Shown here: positions 1-8,090 of the stretch, in pieces
Numbering within the stretch: the stretch's first letter is position 1
How the letters are laid out: each line of letters starts with the position of its first letter
NCBI GenBank assembly: GCA_028820505.1
Contig: JAPPIT010000043.1
Span: forward strand, 23,116 to 87,115
Origin: Defluviicoccus sp.
GTDB lineage: Bacteria > Pseudomonadota > Alphaproteobacteria > MPNO01
Length of the DNA: 64,000 nt
Direction: 5' to 3'
Notes under the pieces: generated by a model
Databases searched by the model: none
What the model was told of the DNA's origin: nothing
Seen by the model: the letters and a program-made list of their open reading frames with translations, nothing else
Made by a program: the position numbers and the translations under genes

Positions 1-82
1 TCGCGTTGTCCGCACCTTCCCAATGGGCCGCGCCGCGCCGCGACAGTTTACCCGATACGCGCGGGGGCTGAACCGCCTCGCG

Positions 83-724
83 CTACTCGCGGCGGAGCGT
101 GAGATCGCCGTACCAGGCCCGGGCCCTGCGCCTGCTGTTGTCGGAATCGGTCATGATCGCGACCCCTTCGAGCCGGTCGACCTTGCGCCCGAAGAGGCGG
201 AGGAAATCGGCCCGTACGTCCCTCCTGTGGCTCCGCCACGTGCCGGCCGCCCCGTTCCCCGAATCGAGGGCGAACATCATCACCCGCGAGGTGAACGGGT
301 TGGGCCAGAATTCGCCGACCCTGGCTTGCCCCGCCCACACATAGCTGATGCCCAGAGGCAATCCGAAAATTCCCTCGCCGGGCGCCACCACATAGACCCG
401 GGCGGCGAAGTCGTCGCCGTCCTTGGTCCTTTCGTCGGTCACGCCGGTCGGCTTCTCGACCCGCCAGCTCCATTCGAGAACGGGCGTCTCGGAAAGGTCG
501 ATCTCGCGTTCCAGATAAAGGCTGGACGCCGAGGAATCGCTGTCGGCCTCAAGCACCTTGCGACCGTCGAGCTCGACGATGCGGTAGCGGGTCTCGCCCT
601 CGAACTCGCGCACCTGCCAACCGCCGATGTCGCCGGCGGAGAACCGGCCCAGTACGAGCGGGTCGGCCACCGCCGGCAGCGAAATCAGGACCGCCGCAAG
701 AACGATGGAAACACAACGCTTCAC
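83..724 (-). CDS. DUF3047 family exported protein
   Basis: 213 residues from a GTG start that overlaps the stop of the upstream gene as GTGA, which is why this start was chosen. Residues 1 to about 20 form a signal peptide (VKRCVSIVLAAVLISLPAVA), so the product is probably periplasmic. The body has DUF3047-like features: an early GGWQVREF segment, LEWSWRVEKP near the middle, a DDFAARVYVV strand and a C-terminal VAIMTDSDNS stretch. Members of this family are beta-rich and of unknown function. It is translationally coupled to the methionine-synthase-like gene, so the two are likely one transcript. No catalytic residues can be assigned. Confidence 0.8.
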   Translation of the reverse strand: MKRCVSIVLAAVLISLPAVADPLVLGRFSAGDIGGWQVREFEGETRYRIVELDGRKVLEADSDSSASSLYLEREIDLSETPVLEWSWRVEKPTGVTDERTKDGDDFAARVYVVAPGEGIFGLPLGISYVWAGQARVGEFWPNPFTSRVMMFALDSGNGAAGTWRSHRRDVRADFLRLFGRKVDRLEGVAIMTDSDNSRRRARAWYGDLTLRRE

Positions 725-1779
725 GTGGCTCGAACGCCCGCTATCTCGGCGTGGATGTCGAGCAGCGGGCCGACCGTTTCCGCCGGCCGGCGGCCGAAGC
801 CGCATTCGGTCGCGATACCGTATCCGCCGACGTATTTGCCGGCCGTCGCCATCCGCCGGCGGGTCCCCTCGACGCCGTCGGTATCGTGGACGAGGCCGAG
901 AAAGAGCTTCGTATCGGGCTTCAAGGCGAGGTCGCGCAGCGGCTCGAAATAGGCGTGGTCGTCCCGTTCGACGGGCACCGGCATGTGGATCCAGTCGATC
1001 GAACGCGCGACACCGGCAGAAAGCCGGTTGGCCAGATCCACCATGGGCCCCATATCGCGCGGCTCGACAAAGTGCCGGCCGCCGAACGAGCCGTAGCAGA
1101 AGTGGTAGCCCATCTCGATGCGGGCCGGGATCGCGTCGCCGCATTCGATCAGGCGCTCCGCGATGCCGTCCCAATGGAACGGAAAATAGCTTTGTCGCGC
1201 GCCGTCGAATGCCTGCATGTCGTGCGCGTTGTCCCACTGCCAGGCGATCCGGTCGTGCGGGAGAGCGGCGGCGACCTCCTCGATCTCCCGCATCATACGC
1301 GCGATGTATGACGGCTCCACCCGTATCCGGTCGCGCGGCGCGATCGCCGAGTTCAGGACGTTGAACGGGCTCGGCACCGCGATCAGGAACCGGGCGTCGG
1401 GGGTTATTCTCCCCGAGTCCTGCAGGCTTTCGAAGGTCGCGAAGCTTTCGATGGCGCATCGGGCGTACCCGAGCGGCCGCATTTCCAGCGCGTCGGGCGA
1501 AACGCCCTCCCTGACCCGCCACCACGTCGTGTGCGCGATGCTCTTGCCGCCGAGAACCGCGGTGGCGTTCCGGTAGTCGCCTTCGGACGCGATGGGTTCG
1601 AGCTGGGGATGGTCCCTGAACACATGATCCTGCCAGCGAATCCAGGTCAGGCGTTCGCCGGTCTCCCCGTCGGGGATGCGCTTCACCGCACCGCCGAGCT
1701 TCTCCGAAACGGTCACGAAAACCGATTCGGCGTCCGCCAGGGGAATACTGCCGCAGAGGTGAATCTCATGCTCGCTCAA
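721..1779 (-). CDS. Methionine synthase / uroporphyrinogen decarboxylase-like protein
   Basis: About 352 residues from a TTG start preceded by GGGGG at a suitable distance. The frame stays open another 36 codons upstream to 1887, but that extension is unlike the family and runs into the divergent promoter region. It begins EIHLCGSIPLADAESVF and carries motifs such as RIPDGETGERLTWIRWQ and ATECGFGRRP. These are characteristic of the cobalamin-independent methionine synthase/UROD-like barrel proteins often found in catabolic clusters. The C-terminal TECGFGRR has the Cys expected of a metal ligand, but the actual substrate is unknown and true methionine synthesis is unlikely for a single short domain. 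It diverges from the sulfatase operon. Confidence 0.7.
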   Translation of the reverse strand: MSEHEIHLCGSIPLADAESVFVTVSEKLGGAVKRIPDGETGERLTWIRWQDHVFRDHPQLEPIASEGDYRNATAVLGGKSIAHTTWWRVREGVSPDALEMRPLGYARCAIESFATFESLQDSGRITPDARFLIAVPSPFNVLNSAIAPRDRIRVEPSYIARMMREIEEVAAALPHDRIAWQWDNAHDMQAFDGARQSYFPFHWDGIAERLIECGDAIPARIEMGYHFCYGSFGGRHFVEPRDMGPMVDLANRLSAGVARSIDWIHMPVPVERDDHAYFEPLRDLALKPDTKLFLGLVHDTDGVEGTRRRMATAGKYVGGYGIATECGFGRRPAETVGPLLDIHAEIAGVRAT

Positions 1780-1873
1780 GACAGGAATCCCCCGTTTGTC
1801 CCGGTGGGTTCGATCTTGAGGGAAAGTGGGATGTCGGACAACCGGCGGAAGGCGCTGTATCCTTCCGTTGTTT

Positions 1874-1889
1874 GGTTGCTTCGGCAACT
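1874..1889. promoter_or_regulatory. Candidate MarR operator upstream of the first sulfatase
   Basis: The 16-mer GGTTGCTTCGGCAACT has GTTGC and GCAAC arms around TTCG. It lies in the divergent gap between 1779 and 1931. It matches the palindrome at 4884-4899 at 12 of 16 positions, including the outer TTG/CAACT core. A MarR gene lies between the two sites. As RNA it could also fold as a UUCG hairpin, so the operator role is inferred from the repetition. Confidence 0.45.
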
Positions 1890-1930
1890 ATTTTGCAGCA
1901 ACCTGTACTCTTTCGCATAGGAACAGCGTC

Positions 1931-3463
1931 GTGCCGCGTTCGCCGAACATCGTGCTCATCACCTCGGACCAGCACCGCTGGGATTGTTTCGGGTTCGAAG
2001 GACGGCGCATCAGGACACCCTGGCTCGACCGGATGGCGAAGGCGGGAACGCGATTTTCGGCTGCGGTCACGCCCAACCTGGTGTGCCAGCCGGCGCGCGC
2101 GTCGATTCTTACCGGCATGCTGCCGCTGACCCACGGCGCCTACGATAATTTTGTCGACCTCGACGCACGCACCGCCGAGCGCGGCTGGGCAGGGCGGCTG
2201 GCGGATGCCGGCTATGTCAGCAAGTTCATCGGCAAGGGCCATTTCGGCGAGGACCCGGCCGCGACCCCCTACGGCGCGCCGGAGAGCCGCGAGCAGTCGG
2301 CCGGATTTCCGGAGGACTGGTCGGGACCCTATATGGGCTTCGACGATGTCGAGCTGATGATCCTCGGCCACTGGCACGAGTTCCTCCCCTGCGAGAAACC
2401 GCCGCGCGGCCACCATTTCGAGCGCTGGTTCTGGAACCATGGCGGCGACGGCGAGGCATGGTCTCTCTGGGCGCAGGATTTCGGCCCCCCGCCCGAGGCG
2501 GCGCAGACCTGGTTCTCGAAGCTTCCGGCGCCATGGCATTCGACGACCTGGGTGACGGACCGCGCGCTGGCCTTCCTCGACGGTCGCGACCCGGACGAGC
2601 CCTTCTGTCTCTGGGTCTCCTACCCCGACCCCCATCATCCGTTCGACTGTCCGGAGCCGTGGAGCCGGTTTCACCACGCCGACGATGTCGACATCTCCCC
2701 GACCCATGTCCGGGATCTCGACCGGCGGCCGTGGTGGCACCGCGCCGCGCTGGAAAACGAACCGCAGGGACGGACCGAGCGCTCCCGCATCCTGCGTCGC
2801 GAATACAGCCGGATCGAACCGCAGACCGAGCGGCAACTCGCGGAGATGACCGCCAACTACTATGGCGAGATCGCGTTCATCGACCACGGCGTCGGCCGCA
2901 TCCTGAGCCGGCTGGACGAGCTTGGCCTCGCCGCAAATACGCTCGCGGTGTTTACCGCCGACCACGGCGAATTGCTGGGCGATCACGGGCTCTACCTGAA
3001 AGGGCCGACGCCTTACGAGGGTTTGCTCAAGGTGGGGTTGATCGTACAGGGACCCGGCGTCGAGGCGGGCCGCGTCGTGCCGGACCCGGTATCGACCGTC
3101 GATCTCGCCGCGACGTTTTACGACTACGCCGGGATCGACTGCCCGGACGACATCCAGAGCCGGTCGCTGAAACCGGTCATGCAAGGCAGCGAAGGCCGCG
3201 ACGTGGCCTACAGCGAATGGAACCTTCACCCAAGCCGAGCCGGGGTGGAACTGCAGCTTCGCACGGTTCGTACGGCGGCGGCGAAACTGACCGTCGACCT
3301 GCTGTCGGGGGCCGGCGAGATGTACGACCTCGCCAACGACCCGGACGAGATGGATAATTTGTTCGACGACGCGGGCCACCGGGGTCTTCGTCGTGAGTTG
3401 ACGGATATGATCCGAGCCCGGCCGGGTACCGTCCTTTCCGAGTTCCCCGAGCATCGGGAATAG
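1931..3463 (+). CDS. Arylsulfatase-type sulfatase
   Basis: 510 residues from GTG at 1931, just before the conserved PNIVLITSDQHRWD start of the fold; an in-frame extension to 1826 lacks family character. C52 in VCQPARAS fits the C-x-P-x-R signature, where Cys is converted to formylglycine, the catalytic nucleophile for sulfate ester hydrolysis. SDQHR and FTADHGELLGDHG supply the usual metal-binding Asp/His residues. No signal peptide is seen, so it is probably cytoplasmic, acting on an imported sulfate ester. It is the first gene of a run with MarR, a metallo-hydrolase and a TTT transporter. Phosphonate monoester hydrolases share this fold, so a phosphorus substrate is possible. Confidence 0.88.
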   Translation: MPRSPNIVLITSDQHRWDCFGFEGRRIRTPWLDRMAKAGTRFSAAVTPNLVCQPARASILTGMLPLTHGAYDNFVDLDARTAERGWAGRLADAGYVSKFIGKGHFGEDPAATPYGAPESREQSAGFPEDWSGPYMGFDDVELMILGHWHEFLPCEKPPRGHHFERWFWNHGGDGEAWSLWAQDFGPPPEAAQTWFSKLPAPWHSTTWVTDRALAFLDGRDPDEPFCLWVSYPDPHHPFDCPEPWSRFHHADDVDISPTHVRDLDRRPWWHRAALENEPQGRTERSRILRREYSRIEPQTERQLAEMTANYYGEIAFIDHGVGRILSRLDELGLAANTLAVFTADHGELLGDHGLYLKGPTPYEGLLKVGLIVQGPGVEAGRVVPDPVSTVDLAATFYDYAGIDCPDDIQSRSLKPVMQGSEGRDVAYSEWNLHPSRAGVELQLRTVRTAAAKLTVDLLSGAGEMYDLANDPDEMDNLFDDAGHRGLRRELTDMIRARPGTVLSEFPEHRE

Positions 3464-3469
3464 CCCGGC

Positions 3470-3952
3470 ATGGCAAACCGGAAACAAACGCCCGACGCGT
3501 CCGACTTCGATCTGAACCGCATCGCGGGTTACAGGCTCTCCGCGTTGTCGAATCGACTGACGCTCTGGTCCGCGCGGGTCTACCGGCGCGAGTTCGGGGT
3601 GAGCTCGCTCGAATGGCGGGTTCTCGCGAGCCTCGCCGCACTGGGTCCTGTCACGGCGCGCGATGTCGCCGAGTTCGCGGTGCTCGACAAGAGCAATGTC
3701 AGCCGGGCGGTTCACCGGCTGACCCATCGCGGGTTCGTCGAGCAAGCCGGCCACCCGGTCGACGGACGAAGCAGAATCCTGGCCCTGACGAGAGTGGGCC
3801 GGACATTGCACGGAAAGATCGCCGCCCACTCCCGCCGGCGCGACGCGGATTTGTTTCGGGGCTTCACGGAATCCGAACGCGAGAGCTTCACGGCGTTCCT
3901 GACCAGGCTGGACGAACGCGCCCGGCTGCTGCTCGAAGCCACGGAGAGATAG
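3470..3952 (+). CDS. MarR family transcriptional regulator
   Basis: 160 residues, starting 6 nt after the sulfatase stop. Residues about 45 to 120 form a winged helix: SSLEWRVLASLAALGPVTARDVAEF, a recognition segment with LDKSNVSRAVHRLTHRGFV, and a wing VDGRSRILALTRVG. MarR dimers usually repress until a ligand binds. The likely ligand is a substrate or intermediate of the surrounding sulfatase/TTT cluster, and the likely targets are the two similar palindromes at 1874-1889 and 4884-4899. It is co-oriented with the genes it would control, a layout allowing autoregulation. Confidence 0.88.
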   Translation: MANRKQTPDASDFDLNRIAGYRLSALSNRLTLWSARVYRREFGVSSLEWRVLASLAALGPVTARDVAEFAVLDKSNVSRAVHRLTHRGFVEQAGHPVDGRSRILALTRVGRTLHGKIAAHSRRRDADLFRGFTESERESFTAFLTRLDERARLLLEATER

Positions 3953-3958
3953 CGCGCG

Positions 3959-4846
3959 ATGAAGATCGTCCTCCTCGGCACCGGAACTCCCGCGCCGTCG
4001 CTCGAGCGGGCGAGTTCGAGCTATCTGGTCGAGCTGGACGGCAGCGTGATCCTGTTCGACTGCGGGCCCGGCGCCTACCACCGGATGATGGAGGCGGGAT
4101 ACCGGGCCACCGACATCACCGACCTGGTGTTTTCCCATCTGCACTACGACCACTGCCTCGACTATGCGCGGCTGGTGATGACGCGCTGGGACCAGGGCGC
4201 GGGGCAGATTCCCGAGCTCAACGTCTATGGACCGGCGCATACCGCGCGCATGACCCGTCTCCTGTTCGCCGCCGACGGCGTGTTCGGACCGGACATCGAG
4301 GCGCGCACGACGCTGGAGCCGAGCGTGCAGGTCTTCGAGTCGCGCGGCGGCACCCGCCCCCGGAAGCGGCCCGATCCGCTCGTACGGGAACTTGCGAGCG
4401 GCGATGTCGTCGAAGGCCGCGGCTGGACCTTGAAGACCGTAAGCGTGCCCCACGCCCAGCCGGCGCTCGAATGCCTCGGGTTCCGCTTCGACGCACCCGG
4501 CGGCTCGTTCGCCTATTCGGGCGACGCGGGCCCCTCCGGCGCCTTCGCGCGGCTCGCCGCGGGATCGGACGTGCTGGTTCACATGACATACCAGATCTCG
4601 GGCACCGCGCCCGGTCCGGAATGGACCCGCGGCGCGGCCGGACACCTGGAGGCGGCGCGGGTCGCGGCGGACGCGAAAGTCCGCACCCTGGTCGTGAGCC
4701 ACGTTTCCAACCAGATGGACGTGCCGGGCGTGCGGGAACGCCTGATCGCGGAGATGGCGGAAGTCTTCGAGGGCAACATCGTCTGGGGCGAGGATTTGAT
4801 GCATGTCCCCGTGGACGATCCGCAAGCCGAGCGTCACACCGGCTAG
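3959..4846 (+). CDS. MBL-fold metallo-hydrolase (RNase Z-like)
   Basis: 295 residues, ATG 6 nt after the MarR stop. The metallo-beta-lactamase fold is shown by the N-terminal LLGTGTPAPS strand and the H-x-H-x-D-H metal motif in FSHLHYDHCLD (residues about 59-68). Later ligands are the Asp in YSGDAGPSGAF and a C-terminal VVSHVSNQ His. The family uses two metal ions, usually zinc, to hydrolyse esters, phosphodiesters or sulfate esters. The closest look is to RNase Z/arylsulfatase-type members, which include alkyl/aryl sulfatases. With two classical sulfatases nearby, a role in the same catabolic route is likely, but the substrate cannot be read from sequence. Confidence 0.85.
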   Translation: MKIVLLGTGTPAPSLERASSSYLVELDGSVILFDCGPGAYHRMMEAGYRATDITDLVFSHLHYDHCLDYARLVMTRWDQGAGQIPELNVYGPAHTARMTRLLFAADGVFGPDIEARTTLEPSVQVFESRGGTRPRKRPDPLVRELASGDVVEGRGWTLKTVSVPHAQPALECLGFRFDAPGGSFAYSGDAGPSGAFARLAAGSDVLVHMTYQISGTAPGPEWTRGAAGHLEAARVAADAKVRTLVVSHVSNQMDVPGVRERLIAEMAEVFEGNIVWGEDLMHVPVDDPQAERHTG

Positions 4847-4883
4847 GTCAAGCGCGTTGCCGGGTGCCGTCGGAGGGTGATAA

Positions 4884-4899
4884 AGTTGCTATGACAACT
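4884..4899. promoter_or_regulatory. Candidate MarR operator upstream of tctC
   Basis: The palindrome AGTTGCTATGACAACT has perfect 5-bp arms (AGTTG/CAACT) 6 bp apart, 33 bp before the tctC start. It resembles the site at 1874-1889. It sits in the only sizeable gap of the run, so it may mark a second promoter for the transporter genes. Confidence 0.5.
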
Positions 4900-4931
4900 A
4901 AAATGAGCGTTGGCTCGACAGGAGGCAGGAA

Positions 4932-5894
4932 ATGACGTTCGAATCTTTTCGCAGTTGCGCGGTCGCGGCCGGGATGGCCGGTGCGCTGGCTTTGTCCGCC
5001 GGTTCGGCGGCCGCGGCATGGAAACCGAGCGGTCCGATCAATCTGATGATTGCGTTCGCGGCGGGCGGCGGCGCGGACACCCAGGCGCGGCTGATCGCGA
5101 CCGAGCTGGAGAAGACCAAAGGCTGGAAGATCATTCCGCAGAACGTCACCGGCAAGGGCGGAGCGGTGATGGCGCGCAAGCTGAAGAGCCAGCCGAATGA
5201 CGGGCTCACCATCGGCATCGCGGTCACCGAGACCTTCGGCTACAACATGCTCGCGGTGAAGAAGGCGGGGTACTCGGCCGACGACTTCACTTATGTCACG
5301 ACCACGGCCGGCTCGCAGATGGGGATCGTCGCGAAGACGAGCCGCGGCTGGAAATCGATCCAGGACGTGATCGCGGCGGCGAAGGGCGGCGCGACCGTAA
5401 AACTCGGCGCCATGAGCGCGAAGCTCGCCGACATCGCCTACACCATCGAGCAGAAATACGGCGTAAAGTTCAACACCGTCGTGTTCAGGGGCGGCCGCAA
5501 GGTGCTGAACGCGATCACCGCCGGCGATGTCGATGTCGGATGGGTCGCGGGCATCCAGGCGAAGGGCGTGCGGGCGGGCGACCTCGTCAACCTGATGTCG
5601 GGCGAGACCACCCGGCTCAAGATCTCCCCGGACGTGCCGACCCTCGGCGAACTCGGCATCCCCTACGACGCGGGCGCCAAGTTCCTCATCGTGGCGCCCA
5701 AGGGCATTCCAGCGGACGCCCGCAAAGGGATCGCCGGTGCAGTCGCCTCGGTGCTGACCGATAAGTCCACCAAGGCGGCGCAGTTCGTACAGCGCGCCTT
5801 CGGGGGTCCGCAGCTCATTTCCGGCACGGCGCTCGAGAAATTGATCTCGGACGGCATCGCCGGGTCGAAGAAGCTGATGATGGCCACGAAATAG
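4932..5894 (+). CDS. tctC: TctC/Bug-family solute-binding protein of a TTT transporter
   Basis: 320 residues with a signal peptide (about residues 1-28, ending AGSAAAA) for export to the periplasm. The mature part starts WKPSGPINLMIAFAAGGGAD, the conserved first strand and ligand loop of Bug-type binding proteins. PNDGLTIGIA and VPTLGELGIPYD correspond to the second domain hinge and the usual C-terminal pattern. These proteins bind carboxylates such as citrate and hand them to the TctAB membrane pair that follows. RBS AGGAGG lies at 4920-4925. Given the sulfatases nearby, the ligand may be a sulfated or sulfonated carboxylate, but that is inference. Confidence 0.9.
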   Translation: MTFESFRSCAVAAGMAGALALSAGSAAAAWKPSGPINLMIAFAAGGGADTQARLIATELEKTKGWKIIPQNVTGKGGAVMARKLKSQPNDGLTIGIAVTETFGYNMLAVKKAGYSADDFTYVTTTAGSQMGIVAKTSRGWKSIQDVIAAAKGGATVKLGAMSAKLADIAYTIEQKYGVKFNTVVFRGGRKVLNAITAGDVDVGWVAGIQAKGVRAGDLVNLMSGETTRLKISPDVPTLGELGIPYDAGAKFLIVAPKGIPADARKGIAGAVASVLTDKSTKAAQFVQRAFGGPQLISGTALEKLISDGIAGSKKLMMATK

Positions 5895-5933
5895 GCAGAC
5901 TCCTCGGAGCCGGATCCGGCTTCGGGGACCGAT

Positions 5934-6503
5934 ATGCGTTTCGATCCCCGGTCGCTGGGCGTCGCGGCGGCGGTCGCCGCGTTCGCCCTGTTGACCCTGG
6001 GGATATGGATTCCTGCCGACGTGGAGAGCGGTGTCGTCGAGACGTTTCGGCGGCGCACCGTTATCGGCGACGCCATGGCACCGACCGTCGTCGCTATCGG
6101 CATGGTCGGGGCGGCGGCTCTGCTCGCGGCTTCCGAAATCCTGAACCGCCGCGGGTCCGGGGCGACGCTGGACCGACATAGCCTGGCGTTTATCGCCCGC
6201 TTCGCGGCCGTGATTGCCGTCGGGCTCGCGTTGATGAGCCACACGGGACCGCTTGTCGTCGACGCGATCAACGCGCTCGGCGGCGCCATCGGCACCTATC
6301 GCGAGCTGAGGGACACCGTCCCCTACAAGTATCTCGGCTATCTGCTGGGCGGCACGGTCCTGGTCGGCGGCGCGATCGCGGTCGTCGAGCAGCGTCTGAC
6401 GCGCGGCGTAGCGTTGACCGGCGTCGTTGCCGCGCTGGTACTTACCGGCCTCTACGACCTGCCGTTCGACGACCTGCTGTTGCCGCCGAACGGCGATCAG
6501 TGA
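5934..6503 (+). CDS. tctB: TctB, small membrane subunit of the TTT transporter
   Basis: 189 residues with four hydrophobic segments, the usual TctB layout: about 9-25 (VAAAVAAFALLTLGIWI), 46-65, 84-103 and 145-170. TctB is the short, poorly conserved inner-membrane partner of TctA in sodium- or proton-driven tripartite tricarboxylate transporters. It follows tctC by 39 nt and its stop overlaps the tctA start as TGATG. Sequence alone would be weak evidence; size, topology and position between tctC and tctA make the call firm. Confidence 0.85.
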   Translation: MRFDPRSLGVAAAVAAFALLTLGIWIPADVESGVVETFRRRTVIGDAMAPTVVAIGMVGAAALLAASEILNRRGSGATLDRHSLAFIARFAAVIAVGLALMSHTGPLVVDAINALGGAIGTYRELRDTVPYKYLGYLLGGTVLVGGAIAVVEQRLTRGVALTGVVAALVLTGLYDLPFDDLLLPPNGDQ

Positions 6504-8074
6504 TGGGCGTCCTCGACCATGTCTGGCTCGGGGTCGTCACGGTGTTTACCCAGGCGCCGGTCGCGACGGTGTTCGGCCTGCCGATCTCGATCGTGGTCCT
6601 CATGGTGGTTCTGGGTTTCCTCGGGGGAATCGTCGTGGGCGCGACGCCGGGCCTCGGCGGGCCCTTCGCCATGGCGATCTCGCTGCCGATCCTGATCACC
6701 ATCTTCGGTTTTAATCCCGACGCGCTCCTTCCGGTCCTCGGTTTCCTGATCGGCATCATGAAGGGGGCGACGGTGGGCGGCGCGGTGCCGGCGATCCTGT
6801 TCAATACCCCCGGCACGCCGGATTCGCTGATGACCACGCTCGACGGGTTTCCGATGACGCGGAAGGGCGAGGCCGGCAAGGCGCTCAGGATCGCCCATTT
6901 TTCCTCCGCCTCGGGCGACACGTTTTCCGATCTCGTCCTGTTCACCTGCGCGCCGTTCCTTGCGATCACGGTGGAGGTCTATCTCGACTTCCCGGAGAAG
7001 GCGGCGTTGATCGTCCTGTCGCTCGCCTTCATCTCCGCGGTGGTGGGCGACTCGGTCTGGAAGGGCATCCTCGCCGCTTTGTTCGGCATGTTCGTCGCCT
7101 TCATCGGCACAGGAGAGGACCACCATCCGCGGCTTTCGCTCGGCACCGATGCGCTGGCCGGCGGTTTGCCGCTCATCAGCGTCGTTCTCGGCGTGCTGAT
7201 CCTCGGCGAGGTGTTCGCGGCGCTCGAGGACATGTGGCGGGAGAAGCGCGCGACCGACTCGATCTCGACCCCGCCGGCCACCGGCGACAACCGGCTCCGG
7301 CTCCGCGACATAAGGCGGATCCTGCCGTTCGTCGGGATGTCCGCCGGTATCGGCACCATGGTGGGCGCCCTGCCCGGCATCGGCTCCACGCTCGCGGCGA
7401 CGCTCGGCTATGCGACGGGGCGTAGGCTCCACAAAGGCGACGTGCCGTTCGGAGAAGGCGCGCCCCAGGGTGTCGCGGCGACGGAGGCCGCCAATAGCGC
7501 TGTCGCGGGCGCCAACCTGATCCCTGTCCTATCGCTCGGCATTCCGGGCAACGTCGCGGCGGTGTTCATCATTCTCGCGACCGAGACCATCAGCGGCTTC
7601 AACCCCGGCCCCGCGGTGTTCCGCCTGACCCCGGACCAGATCAACAGCGAGATGGTCGTCGCTTTCGGCCTGTTTACCGCGATGGTCTTCGCCAACCTGC
7701 TCAACTGGACCGTCGGCGGCGTTTTCATGCGCTCGATGGGGATCATGGTGCGGATTCCGAAGCAGCGCCTCTTGCCGATCGTGCTGCTGCTGACCTTGAC
7801 CGCGATCTACGCGCAGCGCCCCGAAATGCTGTCGATCTACGTGACGCTGTTTTTCGGCCTGGTGGGCTATCTGATGCGCAGGCTCCGGTTCTCGGTGCTT
7901 CCCTTCGTCATCGCCTTCATCCTCGCCAACAACCTGGAGGACGCCGTGCGCCAGGCGTTTTCCGCGACCGGCGCCGATCCGTGGTTCCTCTTCTCGAGCC
8001 CGATCTCGATCGGCTTCATGGCGCTCGCCGTGCTGGTCGTCGTTTTCTTCGCCCGCGGCCGCGGTGGACAGTAA
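6503..8074 (+). CDS. tctA: TctA, large permease subunit of the TTT transporter
   Basis: About 523 residues, starting at the ATG that overlaps the tctB stop; a GTG one codon earlier is also possible. The protein is strongly hydrophobic, with about a dozen membrane segments. It carries the diagnostic N-terminal glycine-rich stretch GGIVVGATPGLGGPFAMAIS and a second inverted-repeat copy around MVGALPGIGSTLAATLGYAT. It forms the translocation path that takes substrate from TctC using an ion gradient. It completes a full tctCBA set. The second sulfatase begins 16 nt after its stop and is probably co-transcribed. Confidence 0.93.
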   Translation: MGVLDHVWLGVVTVFTQAPVATVFGLPISIVVLMVVLGFLGGIVVGATPGLGGPFAMAISLPILITIFGFNPDALLPVLGFLIGIMKGATVGGAVPAILFNTPGTPDSLMTTLDGFPMTRKGEAGKALRIAHFSSASGDTFSDLVLFTCAPFLAITVEVYLDFPEKAALIVLSLAFISAVVGDSVWKGILAALFGMFVAFIGTGEDHHPRLSLGTDALAGGLPLISVVLGVLILGEVFAALEDMWREKRATDSISTPPATGDNRLRLRDIRRILPFVGMSAGIGTMVGALPGIGSTLAATLGYATGRRLHKGDVPFGEGAPQGVAATEAANSAVAGANLIPVLSLGIPGNVAAVFIILATETISGFNPGPAVFRLTPDQINSEMVVAFGLFTAMVFANLLNWTVGGVFMRSMGIMVRIPKQRLLPIVLLLTLTAIYAQRPEMLSIYVTLFFGLVGYLMRRLRFSVLPFVIAFILANNLEDAVRQAFSATGADPWFLFSSPISIGFMALAVLVVVFFARGRGGQ

Positions 8075-8090
8075 AGGAAAGGAAACCGGT

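Noticed and set aside
1766..4837. Long open frame (1023 codons) on the minus strand
   Set aside because: It is antisense to the sulfatase, marR and MBL genes and has the Arg/Pro/Ala-rich composition of a GC-rich shadow frame; no domain is seen.
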